Assembly: GCA_009809945.1 (NCBI GenBank)
Contig: WTPW01001093.1
Location: 129,517 to 193,516 of the forward strand
DNA from: Gigaspora margarita
Lineage: Eukaryota > Glomeromycota > Glomeromycetes > Diversisporales > Gigasporaceae
Length of the DNA: 64,000 nt
Reading direction: 5' to 3'
A program made the position numbers and the translations under genes. A model generated the notes under the pieces. That model did no database searches. It was not told the origin of the DNA and was given only the letters and a program-made list of their open reading frames with translations. Below, piece after piece: positions 44,160-56,373 of the stretch; the stretch's first letter is position 1; each line of letters opens with the position of its first letter.

Positions 44160-46076
44160 AGATACAAAATAGCAAAGTTCAACAGTTCTGGACGGATATT
44201 GCACATTTTGAAGAAGATAAAAGCAACAGTAGCAATGGTAATTTTATGTTAATGCTGCGTAATTTAATTATGACAATTCCTAATTAAAGTTAATTATTTA
44301 GTCCCAACTCTCATGAATTTTGCATCTGGATGACTCTATTGGGAACTTGCAAAATGCGATGACTTTGGGCAGCTTGAAGATTTTGATAAATACGTCAATG
44401 ATATGATAAAGAAACAATGAGAAATTATTATCCAAAGGACACAAGAAAATCAAAAACAACAGATCTTTGAAAAATGGATTGAAATAACAGTTAGAGAAAA
44501 CAAATTATAGTTTTGAATTTATTCTAGTAGTTAATTATTATTTATTCAAAATTTTAGAAATTTTGTCCTCTCTTCACCTCAACTTCCTTAAATTGCTTCA
44601 AAAAAGATTTCATCCAACGAGATATTTTAGATCCTTTTTATTGCTTAACAATTGACCTTTTTCATGACTATAATTTGTGGAAATGTGTACTTGGAACAAA
44701 TTTTTCCCAGATTAAATTTGCAGACCATTCCAATTCAATCACACTTAACAACATCCATAAAATTAATCATGCAACACAACAATCTTTTGAAGATTTCAAT
44801 ACTCAAAATCCTTTTATCGATAATCCAGATATTTTAGTTGACTGTTCACCATGCCTTAATTTAACTTTGGAGGATGAAATTAGTGACAAAACTAAATCAT
44901 CAATTAATGAAATTTTACACTCTTGGTAAGTTAATTAAAAATATATATTTCCATTTAAAAAGTTATTAAACCTTGATCTGAATTTAGGAGTTGCATGGAA
45001 AAAAGATGAAATCCTTAATGAGAAAGATTATACTCAATTGTTCATCATATCACCTTTAAACAAACTTCTTAGAGGGTTACTAAGCTATGTCACTTTACAT
45101 GAGTAAATATTAAATATTTAACATTAATACAATTTACTAGCACTCTTTTTGAAAATAATTTTACACAATATCAAATAATATAGGCCTGAGCATCCAACCT
45201 ACTGTTCATTAGAATGCAAAAGCCATTTTTTCGAATCTTCAATTAATGATAATAGAGAAATATCTGATAATCAAATTTTTGATCAGTTTTCTCTGGAAAA
45301 CAGACAATCGAGTGATTTGGAAAAATCTGAAGGAGTAATTATATCAAAAAAGAAGTATCGTAAAAAAGTAGATATCGCTATATCCTATAGAATTTATAAG
45401 GGAATAAATGAAAAAGAGAGAAAAACTATGGATATATTTATCCTATACTGGGAGAAGTGAAGCTTCTGGGAGTTAATGGCGAAAACGATTACAAAAAAAA
45501 TATTCACTCCCTGAATGATAATTTTAACATGATCATTAAATATTATTCAACAAAAGTAAAGAAAATGAAAATTTCAAAGAAGCTGTGTGAGCTATTTGAT
45601 GGTATTAAACTGGGCGGAATACATGCATCAGGTAGTATGATTCACCTTATGGTTTGTCCTTTAAAATAATAATTACTGATATATATTTACTGTGCAGATG
45701 GAGTAATTTATCTTCTTCAATACGTAAGGTACACAAACCAGAACTTTGCAGTCATAAATGATATTCGTTCAGCCAAGATTCCTTCAAAGACAGAAATTCA
45801 GCATGCCGGCCAAATGGTAGACGTTCTGTATTGCATTAAAGTAAAGATCAGTTATTTATAAATGTAAACAATTTTAGTTGCAATTTATTTACGAGTTCTT
45901 GTATATTTTTTTAGTGCATGGTAAGAAAATTCATTGCGCAGATTAAAAAAATTGAAGAGGAAGTTCAAAAACTTAATAATGAGTGTTCTGATGACAGCCT
46001 TGCGGGATTTGTAAATTTGGGGGATTTTTTAACTGATAATATCTTAATTATGCCTCCCACTCCAAGGCGACAATGA
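44160..46076 (+). pseudogene. Multi-exon lineage-type hypothetical gene, decayed
   Basis: Coding-like pieces separated by GT...AG introns: about 44165-44240 (VQQFWTDIAHFEEDKSN), 44305-44508 (LYWELAKCDDFGQLEDFDKY, with TGA stops before and after), 44560-44929 (FADHSNSITLNNIHKINHA; donor gtaagt), about 45182-45460 (PEHPTYCSLECKSHF; KKYRKKVDIAISYRIYKG), then after a one-base shift 45457-45665 (GVNGENDYKKNIHSLNDNFN ... KLGGIHASGSMIHLMVCPL), about 45700-45840 and 45915-46076 (ending LIMPPTPRRQ). This matches, from memory only, the layout of a Rhizophagus family of unknown function. At least two stops and one shift are present. Confidence 0.45.
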
Positions 46077-46094
46077 ATAAAAATGTTAAAAAAT

Positions 46095-46560
46095 TCACAG
46101 GACTTGAAATTGTATTTTAATTTTGCCTGAAATTATACTTAATCTTGCCTGCCTAAAATTTTTAATATTGCCTGGAATTATATTTAAGTTTCTCTGGTTA
46201 ATTTCTTTTTGCCAAATCATATAACAATTTCTACCAGCATTAACATCAATTTGACTCAGCCTTAATAAATAAACAAATGACAACTTAGCTCCACCAAAGT
46301 TATGATTAAATTTATTCAGGCAAGATTGTTTACAGGAGTACCAATTAATTCCACTAAAATTAGGTTTACCAGAGTTACGAATTTTACCAAAATTATCTTT
46401 ACTATTACCAAGCTACGAATTAATTTGCTTGAAAATTATATTTTAGTTTCTCTGGTTAAATTTTAACTTGCTTGAAATTATATTTTTATTCTTTATTTGC
46501 TTGCCTAGAATTATTAATTTTGCTTTAATTATATTTTAGTTAAGATTAAATTTAAAAATT
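46095..46560. repeat. Degenerate AT-rich tandem repeat
   Basis: Words such as TTGCCTGAAATTATA, TTGCCTGGAATTATATTTAA and TTGCTTGAAATTATATTT recur, with 'tttctctggtt' between some. One or two 37-bp minisatellite units (46345-46415) are embedded. Confidence 0.5.
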
Positions 46561-46859
46561 GCTATTAATTATATTTTATATAAAACAAATAATTAAATAT
46601 AAAATTATCTTTTAGTCATCTAAGAAACAAATTTATTAAAAAAAATAAATTAAAAATAAAAAAATTTATTAATAGCTTACTATAAAAATAATTGTGTAAT
46701 TATTTGTTAAGATTAATTGTATGTCTTAGATAAATTACCAGGGTTGATTTTACAAAAACCATTTCGATGAATAAGATCTGAAGTGATGAATTGATAATTC
46801 AAATTTCTCACTTAACAAGTTATTCTGTGATTAATCGCATGAAATTCAACACCACTATT

Positions 46860-47100
46860 ATTTTTACCAAATTACAAATTAATTCTTCCAAACTATGTTT
46901 ACCAGTTAATTCTACCAAAATTATGCTTACCAGAGTTACAAATTAATTCACCCAAATTAAGTTACGAATTAATTCTACCTAATTTATTCTTACTAGAGTT
47001 ACGAATTAATTCTACCAAAACTAAGTTTACCAGAACTACTAATTAATTCTATCAAGATAATGTTTACCAGAGCTACATATTAATCCTAACAAAAATAGTG
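46860..47100. repeat. 37-bp minisatellite, second field
   Basis: Six to seven units of the type in 28420-29850 (TTACCAGAGTTACGAATTAA, TTCTACCAAAACTAAGTTTA), same orientation. The block 47000-47085 is almost word for word 29650-29730. Confidence 0.8.
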
Positions 47101-48460
47101 ATGAGCAAGTTATGATCAAGAATGTCATCACAATTCAAATCCATTAATAATCGTTTAATCACGACAGAATCAACCAAATATTGAGAGGTTACAGCAGATC
47201 AGCGTGGAATGAATTGAATACGGGTATTTTAAACCTCTTCTGATTATCTTAATACCGATCAGTATGGTATAGATGAGCAGGTCAGTAAAATACAGGCTGA
47301 TTTTTAAAACCTGTACCATACTATATAATCAGCTAGCGCCAATATATATAACATTGTAACAAAATTTTACCAATAAATTGTGATAGAAACCACAATTGTT
47401 AATTTCAATACGAGCTAACTCAAAACCATACTGCATTGCGATGTTTGATACACTATGAAATCAAATCTATATGTGGTATCATATAAAATTCTAATAAGAC
47501 AGAATTATTAACCAATCTAGAGTTCCAATCCGGATAGCGTTTATCCGAATAATTATCGGGATATCCGGGTGATACCGCGTGCACTTATTTGTGCGAATGA
47601 TACAAGTCCAAAATGGGAAATTAGCCAACCGGAGAACGTAAAATGTGATGATCCCGGATCAACCCGACACGTGAGCAAAGCGAAGAAAAACACAAAAAAA
47701 AACCCCGAAAAAAGGAAAATACAAGAAAACGATTGTTTAAACCTGCCTTGGGCCACTAATTGAAAATGACGGGAATGAAATTTTACTTATAAATTATGAT
47801 TTTAATTTTCACGAACTTAGTTTATTTTTACGTTGAATTTCCTTTTTGGGTTTGTGTCACTCGCAAAAATAAGGTGATATCCACCCGGGTCAAATCACTA
47901 GTAACAATTAAAAAAAAAAACTTACATTAATTTGCTATAGAACTTCCTACACTAAATTAGATCTTAATATTTTTTGAAATACAAAAATTAATTATATTTC
48001 GCATATCTCATTTGTCTGACACACTTCTTGTTAATTTATTAAATTCGAAATTGGCATTTCATTTTGTTAGATATTTGAAAACAGCTTCATATTAGCAATT
48101 GTAGTCAAATTCGTAAATATAATGAGTAAAGTTATGCCACTTTGTGATCATATAGAATAATTGAATTCGGATTTATCCAGATTCGGATTATCATCCGGAT
48201 ACACAAAGTAGGATCCGAATTTATCCAGATGGTCCTTAAGGAATAGGATTGAAACACTAGTATAAACCAGGTTTACAATAAACTTTTATTTTCTCCAGTC
48301 ATCTATCAGATTTCCTAGTTAAGTAATGTTAACAACGCTGAGATTTAAGCTAAAAATAGAACCATTTCGTTTCTGCAAAATCTTAAGTGGATCTTACAAT
48401 GAAAGAGTATATTTAACAAATGTTTTGACCTTTGTAATAAGTAAAATATATATAGCGATA
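47101..48460. other. Spacer with a more GC-rich island
   Basis: No gene is recognised. Between about 47520 and 47760 the base composition changes: a cluster of 'atccg' words (CGGATAGCGTTTATCCG), then 'ggagaacgtaaaatgtgatgatcccgg' and runs of A with CCCCG. Open frames exist on both strands (47553-47763) but neither looks like a protein. Similar 'gatccgaatttatccagat' words return at 48165-48240. Confidence 0.4.
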
Positions 48461-48466
48461 AATTTA

Positions 48467-48489
48467 TACGTACGTACGTACGTACGTAC
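48467..48489. repeat. TACG microsatellite
   Basis: Nearly six perfect repeats of TACG directly abutting the left end of the next element. GTAC words also flank that element on its right. Confidence 0.8.
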
Positions 48490-48814
48490 CGTATAGCGCT
48501 CCATAAAGTACCCCGGGTATTAACCAGGAAACTCGTGTTAACCACAAATAGTACCCCCCCGGATACTGTGTATGGATGGGGGTACTATGTATGGGGGGTA
48601 CTATGTTCGGTAGGGGGGTACTGTGTTCGGCAGGGGGTGAATACATATTAGTTTTTCTGGGGATAGTACTCGGCATAAATAAATTTTTAAGGCTGCGTGA
48701 ACAATATAGTACCCGGTTATATATCGATCTTCAAGGCTGTTAGACTAATACAGTACCCGGGTACTAATTTATGGGGGTACTATTTAATGGGGGTACTTTA
48801 TGGCGCGCTATACG
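48490..48814. mobile_element. MITE with long inverted ends
   Basis: Ends CGTATAGCGCTCCATAAAGT... and the complement of the right end CGTATAGCGCGCCATAAAGT..., one mismatch in about 28. GTAC stands on both sides (48486-48489 and 48815-48818), which may be the target duplication or part of the ends. The inside is rich in GGGGGTACTATG words. No coding capacity. Confidence 0.7.
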
Positions 48815-48850
48815 GTACAAGTATTGATTTTCAAACATTCTGTTTAAAAA

Positions 48851-49138
48851 GGTATTTAGTAAAGTAGTACTGTACGGCTGTACAGATTCGGACGGACATA
48901 CGAAAATTATACTAAATTTTGAGCGTACGTACGGTTAATGTAGACCAATTTTTATATGTAACCCTTTTTTATGGTTAGGGTTAGGGTAAGCGCTAATATA
49001 GTCTTTTTTCGGGTTGGGTATTAGAAAAATTAACTTTAATTTGACGAAGTTTTTCTTTTATAAACCGTACGTACTATCATGAATTCTATACGTCCGTCTT
49101 AATTTGCGTTTCCGTACCGTACTACTTTACTATATACC
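48851..49138. mobile_element. MITE with 9-11-bp target duplication (Mutator-like)
   Basis: Inverted ends GGTATTTAGTAAAGTAGTAC and, on the other strand, GGTATATAGTAAAGTAGTAC. Flanks are CTGTTTAAAAA (48840-48850) and CTGTTTAAATA (49139-49149), an 11-bp duplication with one mismatch or a perfect 9-bp one. Duplications of 9-11 bp are typical of Mutator-like elements. It contains GGTTAGGGTTAGGG at 48973-48986. No gene. Confidence 0.75.
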
Positions 49139-49598
49139 CTGTTTAAATACTTTCGGTAGATTTTTTGTTTTGATAAAATGAAAGTAATACCTTCGGACCC
49201 AACTTTAGATAGATTTATAAACTAAATAACATCTGTCTTACCAACTATATTAACATGAAAGAAATAACTATAATTTATTTACGAGCCTGATATATCTTTT
49301 GTACATCAGAAACATCTTTTATCAGCTAAAAATAATTTTTTTCGCTCGTACATTTTTGTACTTTTGTGCATTACATTATATTTGAAGATGCAATCTTTCT
49401 ATAAATTTTTTCTATCTACTTTTGTGCATTACCTTCTATTTGAAGACGCGATCTTCTTTATATTTTTTATTTAAAGATTTTAAAAGGAATCATTCAATTT
49501 TCTTCTGAGTTAATGATTTTATTAAATAATGAATCCTTTGATCGCAATATTGACTAAAAAATTTGTATTTTGCAATTTTAAGAAAAATAACCGAAGTC

Positions 49599-50889
49599 AT
49601 GTCGAAAAAAATATGTGAGTTCTTATATTAATAAAATTTAATTTATACAATAAATTAACTTGTATAATATAGTAACTGAATATTCAGAGAAATTAAAGTC
49701 GTATTTGGTTAAATACGACATAACAAATTTTGATTATTCACAATTTTGCAATGTCAAAATCATCGGAAGTGGGGCATATGCAACTGTGTACTCGGCTACT
49801 TTTCAAGAAAAAGAGTATGCATTAAAAAGCTTGAAGAATAACCTGAGTCTGGATGAAAGAGAATTTAATCAATTACAACGTGAAGTAATATGTCATTCCT
49901 TATTTGATATTTGCATTTTCATTTTCCTAATTGCTAAAATGCTAAATCGAATCTATTATAGCTTAGACTTCTTTATATGACTAATCATCCCAATGTTGTA
50001 GAATTCTATGGAATCTCACAAAGTATCGTAATATTCAATTTAAAACCAAATTAATCTTAAAACGGTAATTCCTAATCTCAAAATCTTTATAAAACTTCGA
50101 AGCAGCTGAGGAAAATTTTATGCTAGTGCTGCAGCTTGCCACTGGTGGCACTTTGCGGGATCATTTACAGAGTAAGCAAGAAAAGAGTATTTATAAATTT
50201 TGTGGACTGAACTCATTCAAATCGCAAAGGATATCTCACATGGATTGATGCATTTACACGAAAACAAAATAATTCATCGGGATTTGGTAAGGTTNAAAAG
50301 TTATTAATTTTTATCTAAACTGAATTAATACAATTTTATACAAAATTTCTTAGCATGCAAAGAATATTTTAATAAATGATGGAAGAGCTTTGATTACTGA
50401 CTTTGGAATATCAAAACAATTAAATGATACTACTACAAATTCAGAGACGAGAGGAATACCAGCATATATTGAACCACAATATTTTTTCCAACGTAAAAAA
50501 ACCAGATCAAAAGTCCGACATTTATAGCCTAGGAGTTTTGCTTTGGGAACTCTCAAGTGGAGTTCGTCCATTTCAACATTTTTCCGATGCAGAAATAATG
50601 TTACTAATTTTGCAAAAAAAAAAGAGAAAACCCCATTGACAGTACTCCTTCAAATTACGCCACTCTCTATAGGAAATGCTGGTCTACTGATCCGGACAAG
50701 CGTCCGGCACTGAATTATATTTTNAAGGAGCTTGAAAAGTTATTAGCTGAACCAGTCATTGAATTCATTACAAATAATATAAATCAAATAATTACACTGC
50801 CCGAATTATATCCTAACGAAGACGATTACGCGTATTTAGATGAATATCGTTGCATTGAATGTGAACGTACAATCAACAGGTACTCATAA
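49599..50889 (+). pseudogene. TKL-like protein kinase, several frameshifts
   Basis: Mini-exon 49599-49614 (MSKKI), then exon 49673 to about 49893. Kinase landmarks in order: glycine loop GSGAYATVYSA, the ATP-binding Lys in YALKSLK, HPNVVEFYG after an intron, the hinge MLVLQLATGGTLRDHL, IIHRDL (catalytic loop), KNILINDGRALITDFGIS (Asn and DFG), PAYIEPQYF, KSDIYSLGVLLWELSSG, and CWSTDPDKRPAL (subdomain XI Arg). After the kinase: ECERTINRYS and TAA. All key residues are present. One-base shifts lie near 50203, near 50495-50505 (A run after the T run) and near 50625 (run of ten A). N is called at 50295 and 50724. Because the shifts sit in homopolymers, assembly error is a real alternative to decay. 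Confidence 0.75.
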
Positions 50890-51636
50890 ATTCTTCATTT
50901 TATTTTTAAAATCAATTCTTTTGGTGATATTGCTCTTCTTAATCAAATAACTCGTAAAGTTCACGTTAAATTTTATATATGCTGAACCTTTCTAAGTGTA
51001 TATTATCGGAAAAAGCATTTAGATCAAGAAATTTATGCATATGCACTCTGATAAAGTCATTTAATGTACAATATTTTGAGTAGTTTTAAAAATAGTGAGT
51101 CAGTAAAAACCAAGAAAATATTTCTTAATAAATTTTTTTAAAATTTAAACAAGAATAACTTAACAACATTTAGTAAAATTTTTTTTAATTAGTTTTGCAA
51201 ATTTATAGGATTTGTTAAAAAATTTTTATTAAATTTTGATTTTGTTAAATTATTATTGTTTAAACTGATATATTCGTAATCGTGTTAGGATTAGGTGACA
51301 GTTTAGTTTAGGCCGATTTTGTTAGTGCCAGAAACAATGACGTTTTGCATGTTTCACGTGATGTGATGATCACGGGTTCATTATTCTTCTATGTCTCCAA
51401 TATTTTTATTAACATCTATAGGGGAAAATATGCATTTGTAAAATGCGTACTTGGTGCAATTTATTTTAACCTTTTAATAGTCTGAATAATACTATTTTCA
51501 ATTTTCTATCTGTTAAACAATTGTTTAACTATTAATATTAAATAACTAGGAAATCAGAATCTGATGCAAAGCATATATTTAATGTTACACTGACTACTGA
51601 TCATCACGGGTAATTTCAATTCTCGAGTTTTATTGG
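50890..51636. other. Spacer, nothing recognised
   Basis: Between the kinase and the chitin synthase on the same strand. It may hold 5' exons of the chitin synthase, but none could be recognised. Confidence 0.4.
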
Positions 51637-52008
51637 TTGTGTCGGACAACCATTGAATGGACTTGCATTCGGATAACAATTAATATTTTCTTTTTTTTTA
51701 GTTTTATTCTTAGCGATTTATCATTAAAGGAACGTTCCTTTCGCATTAATAAATTACCGCCAAAAAGTCCTTATGGTCTTACATCGATTGCTACGGAACA
51801 GCATAAGATGACAAGGCTCATTGAACTAGTACATGGAAACTTAATAATAGAATGTCCCGTACATCCAAGCACGGTCCTCATGACGATTCAAAAGAATTTA
51901 CACATATGAGATATACGGCTTGTACATGCAATCCAGACGCTTTCAAGCAAGAAAAATTTACTCTCCGTCAAACGGAATATGAATCGACGAGACAGACCGA
52001 ATTATTTA

Positions 52009-52752
52009 CAGTCAGACCTCTCTATAGTCACACCCTATATAGTCACACCTCTATATAAGCACCCAATATTGTGCGACAGACTTAAAACATAGTAAAAAAC
52101 CTCATTATAGTCACAAATCACCTATAATCACTATCACAAAAAAATTTTGATTTTTTATCAATTTTATTAATAAAAAACCCTCGTTATAATCACAAATTTT
52201 GAGTAAATATAGAATATAACATCTGATTGGCCAATATTCATATTCATGCTTATTTAAAATATTCTATTAAAAATTCTTAAAGGTTTGACACCAAATAACT
52301 TTTGATACAGTGGTCCGATTTGGATGAAACAACTACCAAAATGTCCGTCTCGATGAGACGATTCTAATGAGCCTAAGATCGCTAAAATCCAATCACAGGC
52401 TCCTGTGATCGTTAAGGAATTGTGTCACTTCACATATTTAAGAATTGATTAAATTTAACATCTAAATAAAAGATATTAGCATTTTGTAGCTAAATTTGGA
52501 CGATTTCAGACTCTTTAGAATTGTCTCATTGAGTCAAACACTTGTCATTTTATCCAAATTGGGCTACTGGATCAAAAGTTTTTCACTATCAAACATTTTA
52601 AATTTTTTAATAGTATTTCAAATATGCGCAAATATATTACTTATTGACATTTGGTCATGTGACCATAACAGGGTATTTTATTTATAGTCACACCTCTATA
52701 CAATCACCAAAATAGGGCGCGACCAACTTGTGATTATAGAGAGGTCTGACTG
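52009..52752. mobile_element. Tc1/mariner-type MITE in a coding exon
   Basis: Ends CAGTCAGACCTCTCTATAGT and complement of CTTGTGATTATAGAGAGGTCTGACTG, flanked by TA on both sides (52007-52008, 52753-52754), as for Tc1/mariner elements. 744 bp, no transposase. Inner subterminal repeats TAGTCACACCTCTATA. It splits the chitin synthase between Phe and Ile of the TELF-I-LITV stretch; counting one TA only, the reading frame is the same on both sides. Confidence 0.85.
52300..52580. mobile_element. Foldback element nested in the mariner-type MITE
   Basis: Arms with AACTTTTGATACAGTGGTCC, then 'caactaccaaaatgt' and, inverted, 'gggctactggatcaaaagtt'. The same arm words make up the free element at 59099-59426, so one family is nested here. 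Confidence 0.6.
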
Positions 52753-52977
52753 TATCTTAATAACTGTAAATGATGTAAGAAAATTGATTACAATAATCCA
52801 TAGTAACAACTTTTTGATAATAATTTCTTTAATGTATGTTAATAGGAAGACGAAATTTTATTATCTAGCACACTTCACGGAATTATGGAAAATATTACTT
52901 ACCTTCACTCTCGTACAGAGTCCTCAACATGGGTATGTACATATTACTGTATTATAATTTCAAATTTTTTTGGAGAA

Positions 52978-53144
52978 CAGGTATTTCCACACCCTTTGAT
53001 CACATGTGTATTAAATAAAGTGTATTATAGTTATAGCAAAAACAAAGTATTAAATTATACTCAATTTTTTAAGTTGAGTATTTGGAATATATATCGTGGT
53101 ATTGTCCTAATAATTTATAACCTATAAAGGTTTGGAAATACCTG
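52978..53144. mobile_element. Small inverted-repeat element in a chitin synthase intron
   Basis: Ends CAGGTATTTCCACACC and GGTTTGGAAATACCTG. 167 bp, inside the intron between 52932 and 53186. No clear target duplication was found. Confidence 0.55.
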
Positions 53145-55029
53145 ATCCCTTTTTTTATATTGACAATAACCTCTCAAATTTCATTAGGGCGAAGACGGAT
53201 GGAAAAAGATCATCATATGCATAATGTCAGATCGTAATAAGATTAACAAACGTACTTTATCTTATTTAAAGTCTCTTGGAGTTTATCAGGATGGCATCGC
53301 AAGATCAAAAGTGAATAATAAAACTGTTAGAGCTCATATATATGAAATATATGAATATACAACTCAGATTTCAATTAAATGCTCTAAGGATTTCGTAGAT
53401 AAGAAAACAATGGTTTCAACACAGATACTTTTTTGTCTTAAAGAAAAGAACAACGGAAAAACTGGTTCTCACCAGTGGTTTTTTAATGCTTTTTGTCCAA
53501 TCCTTAATCCAAGAATATGCGTCCTTATTAAAGTTGGTGTTAAGCCAGGTTAGAAGTAATTTTATATCTCGTTGACTATCGATTGGTGGCATTGATGGTT
53601 AAACTTTATATACTATATGTGTAATCTGTGTGATTCAGACTATTTTCATTGGAAAAAATATCATTAATTGCTACTTATCTTGTAATATATTGCAACTATA
53701 AAATAATTGTTATTTCATAGTTTAATATTATCTTATATTTAATTCATTTTTCAAGCCGATAAATCCATCTATTATTTGTGGAAAGCATTTACAAATGATC
53801 AAGTTGCAGGCACTTGTGGTAAATTATATGTTATGAATAATAGAGGCTGGACTAAATTGTTAAACCCAATCTTTGGTGCTTTGGCTTTTGAGCATAACAT
53901 ATCTAATATTATGAATAAACCTTTCGAATCAACCTTTGGATATATTTCCTCTTTATCTAAGGACTTCTCTGCATATCGGTATTCTGCCCTTCAGGATGTT
54001 TCGAATGATACTGAAAATCCATCCAATAATAATATCCTTGCTAAGAATGATTATCTTGCTAAGAATAATGTCCTTTGTTTTGATTTAATTTCTAAGCGCA
54101 ACTTTTCTTGGATATTTCATTATGAAAATTCATCCCAAGCAGAAGTAGATGTGCCTGAAAATTTATATGAAATAATTCAACAATATGTTTGCAGGATAAA
54201 TGAATATTTTTATACTAGCTCCTATGCAATTACACATTTTTATTGTATTTGGAGAAGTAGACATTCAATTTTCCGTAAGATCTGCTTACAAATTGAAATT
54301 ATATACCAAATTTTACATTTCCTTTTTTCTTGGTTTGCTTTGGTAAATATTAGGCTTTAATAGTATCTTTCTTTTCACTCAATAATGCTAATTTGTTTTC
54401 CTTTTTAGGGCATTTTCTATTCAATTTTTTTCATTTTGCATTCTTAATACTAAATATTATGCATCCTGAAATTAATTTTTATTATGAGGATTTTTATATG
54501 AATCGAATAATTGGTATAATCCTGTTTTATACATTTGTCGCAATTACCGGCATGCATATTATTTTTGCATTTGCTGATAAGCTTCAGATGTAAGTTTATT
54601 TTTAAAATATTATAACAATGATTTTATATTATGATATATTTAGAATAATAATTTATATTATTGTTTAATAGAATTAAATGGCGTGACTTTATTCCGTTGA
54701 TTGTCTCTATTATTCTTACAATTTATCTGTTATTCAATCTTCTTTGGCATCCATTTAATGGGGATGGATATTTTTATAAGTATCTTATTAACGACTCTAC
54801 TGATTTATTTCATTATCCCAATGGCACTTATTACAATCCTTACGCTTTTAGATATTATTATAATAGTACCGATAATAACACTCATACGTTTAAATTTGTT
54901 GATATAATGAGCTGCACCTATGGTAGCCATGATTACTATTATTACTATTATAATGGTACTTGTGACCAGCGACAATATTATTATTACAAAAATAACACTC
55001 TTAAAACCGTCATTAGTCATTATTATAAT

Positions 55030-56373
55030 ATGACAGGGTGAAACCTGAGTCACCAGCCAGTAAAACCTGAGTTTATTAGTAAAATCTGAGTTTTTAAAAA
55101 AAAATAAGTAAAATCTGAGTTTATTAGTAAAACCTGAGTTATTGGTAAAATCTGAGTTTATTAAAAAAAATAAGTAGAAACTGATATAGATAGGGTGAAA
55201 TCCGCTATTAAACAAAAACTGTTCTAAAACTTTGAGCGAAGATCTCTTGACAACCACCTGACCAAATTCGATNAAAATTTTTTATTTGAATTTTATAAAC
55301 CCATAGATTTCAAAAGAAAAAAATTTCATCGAATTTGGTCAGGTGTTACCAAGATAACTTCGCTCAAAGTTATAGAAAAAAATCAAAACGTCTATCAAAA
55401 TAAAAGCTGCGCCAAATGTTTTTCTAAAATTTGAGCAAAGATATCTTGACAACCATCTGATCAAATTCGATGAATATTTTTTTATTTGAATTCTATGAAA
55501 CCATAAAATTCAAATGAAAAAAAGTTTCATCAAATTTGAGCAGGTGGTTGTCAAGATATCTTTGCCCAAAGTTTTAGAAAAACATTTGACGCAGCTTCTA
55601 TTTTGATAGACGTTTTGATTTTTTCTAAAACTTTGGGCAAAGATATCTTGACAACCACCTGATCAAATTCGATGAAATTTTTTCAATGAAATCTATGGAT
55701 TCTATAGAATTCAAATAAAAAAATTTTCATCGAATTTGATCAGGTGGTTGTCAAGATATCTTCGCTCAATTTATAGAAAAAATCAAAACGTCTATCAAAA
55801 TAGAAGCTGCGCCAAATTTTTTCTAAAACTTTGGGCGAAGATATCTGGACAACCACCTGATCAAATTTGATGAAACTTTTTTTCATTTGAATTTTATGGT
55901 TTCATAGAATTCAAATAAAAAAATATTCATCGAATTTGATCAAGTGGTTGTCAAGATATCTTTGCTCAAAGTTTTAGAAAAACATTTGGCACAGCTTTTA
56001 TTTTGATAGACGTTTTGATTTTTTTCTATAACTTTGAGCGAAGTTATCTTGATAACACCTGACCAAATTCGATGAAATTTTTTTCTTTTGAAATCTATGG
56101 GTTTATAGAATTTAAATAAAAAAATTTTCATCAAATTTGATCAGGTGGTTGTCAAGATATCTTCGCTCAAAGTTTTAGAACAGTTTTTGTTTAATAGCGG
56201 ATTTCACCCTATCTATATCAGATTTTACTTATTTTTTTTTAATAAACTCAGATTTTACTAATAAACTCAGGTTTTACTAATAAACTCAGATTTTACTTAT
56301 TTTTTTTTAAATACTCAGATTTTACTAATAAACTCAGGTTTTACTAGCTGGTGACTCAGGTTTCACCCTGTCG
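55030..56373. mobile_element. 1.34-kb palindromic element in a chitin synthase exon
   Basis: Outer arms GACAGGGTGAAACCTGAGTC and its exact complement at the right end, each followed by tandem 'taaaatctgagtttattag' words. The core alternates a block containing TTGTCAAGATATCTTCGCTC and CATCGAATTTGGTCAGGTGG in both orientations about eight times. TATTATAAT stands at 55021-55029 and 56374-56382 and is probably a 9-bp target duplication. The host frame is TAT TAT AAT on both sides. No coding capacity; frames on either strand here are artefacts of the palindrome. Confidence 0.8.

Noticed and set aside
47553-47763. Overlapping open frames on both strands
   Set aside because: Neither has a homologue I recognise; the openness follows from the local higher GC content.
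48973-48986. Chromosome end marked by TTAGGG repeats
   Set aside because: Only two units, inside a MITE with target duplications on both sides.
54805-55257. 150-codon minus-strand frame, Ile/Val-rich
   Set aside because: It is antisense to the Tyr/Asn-rich chitin synthase loop and runs into the palindromic element.
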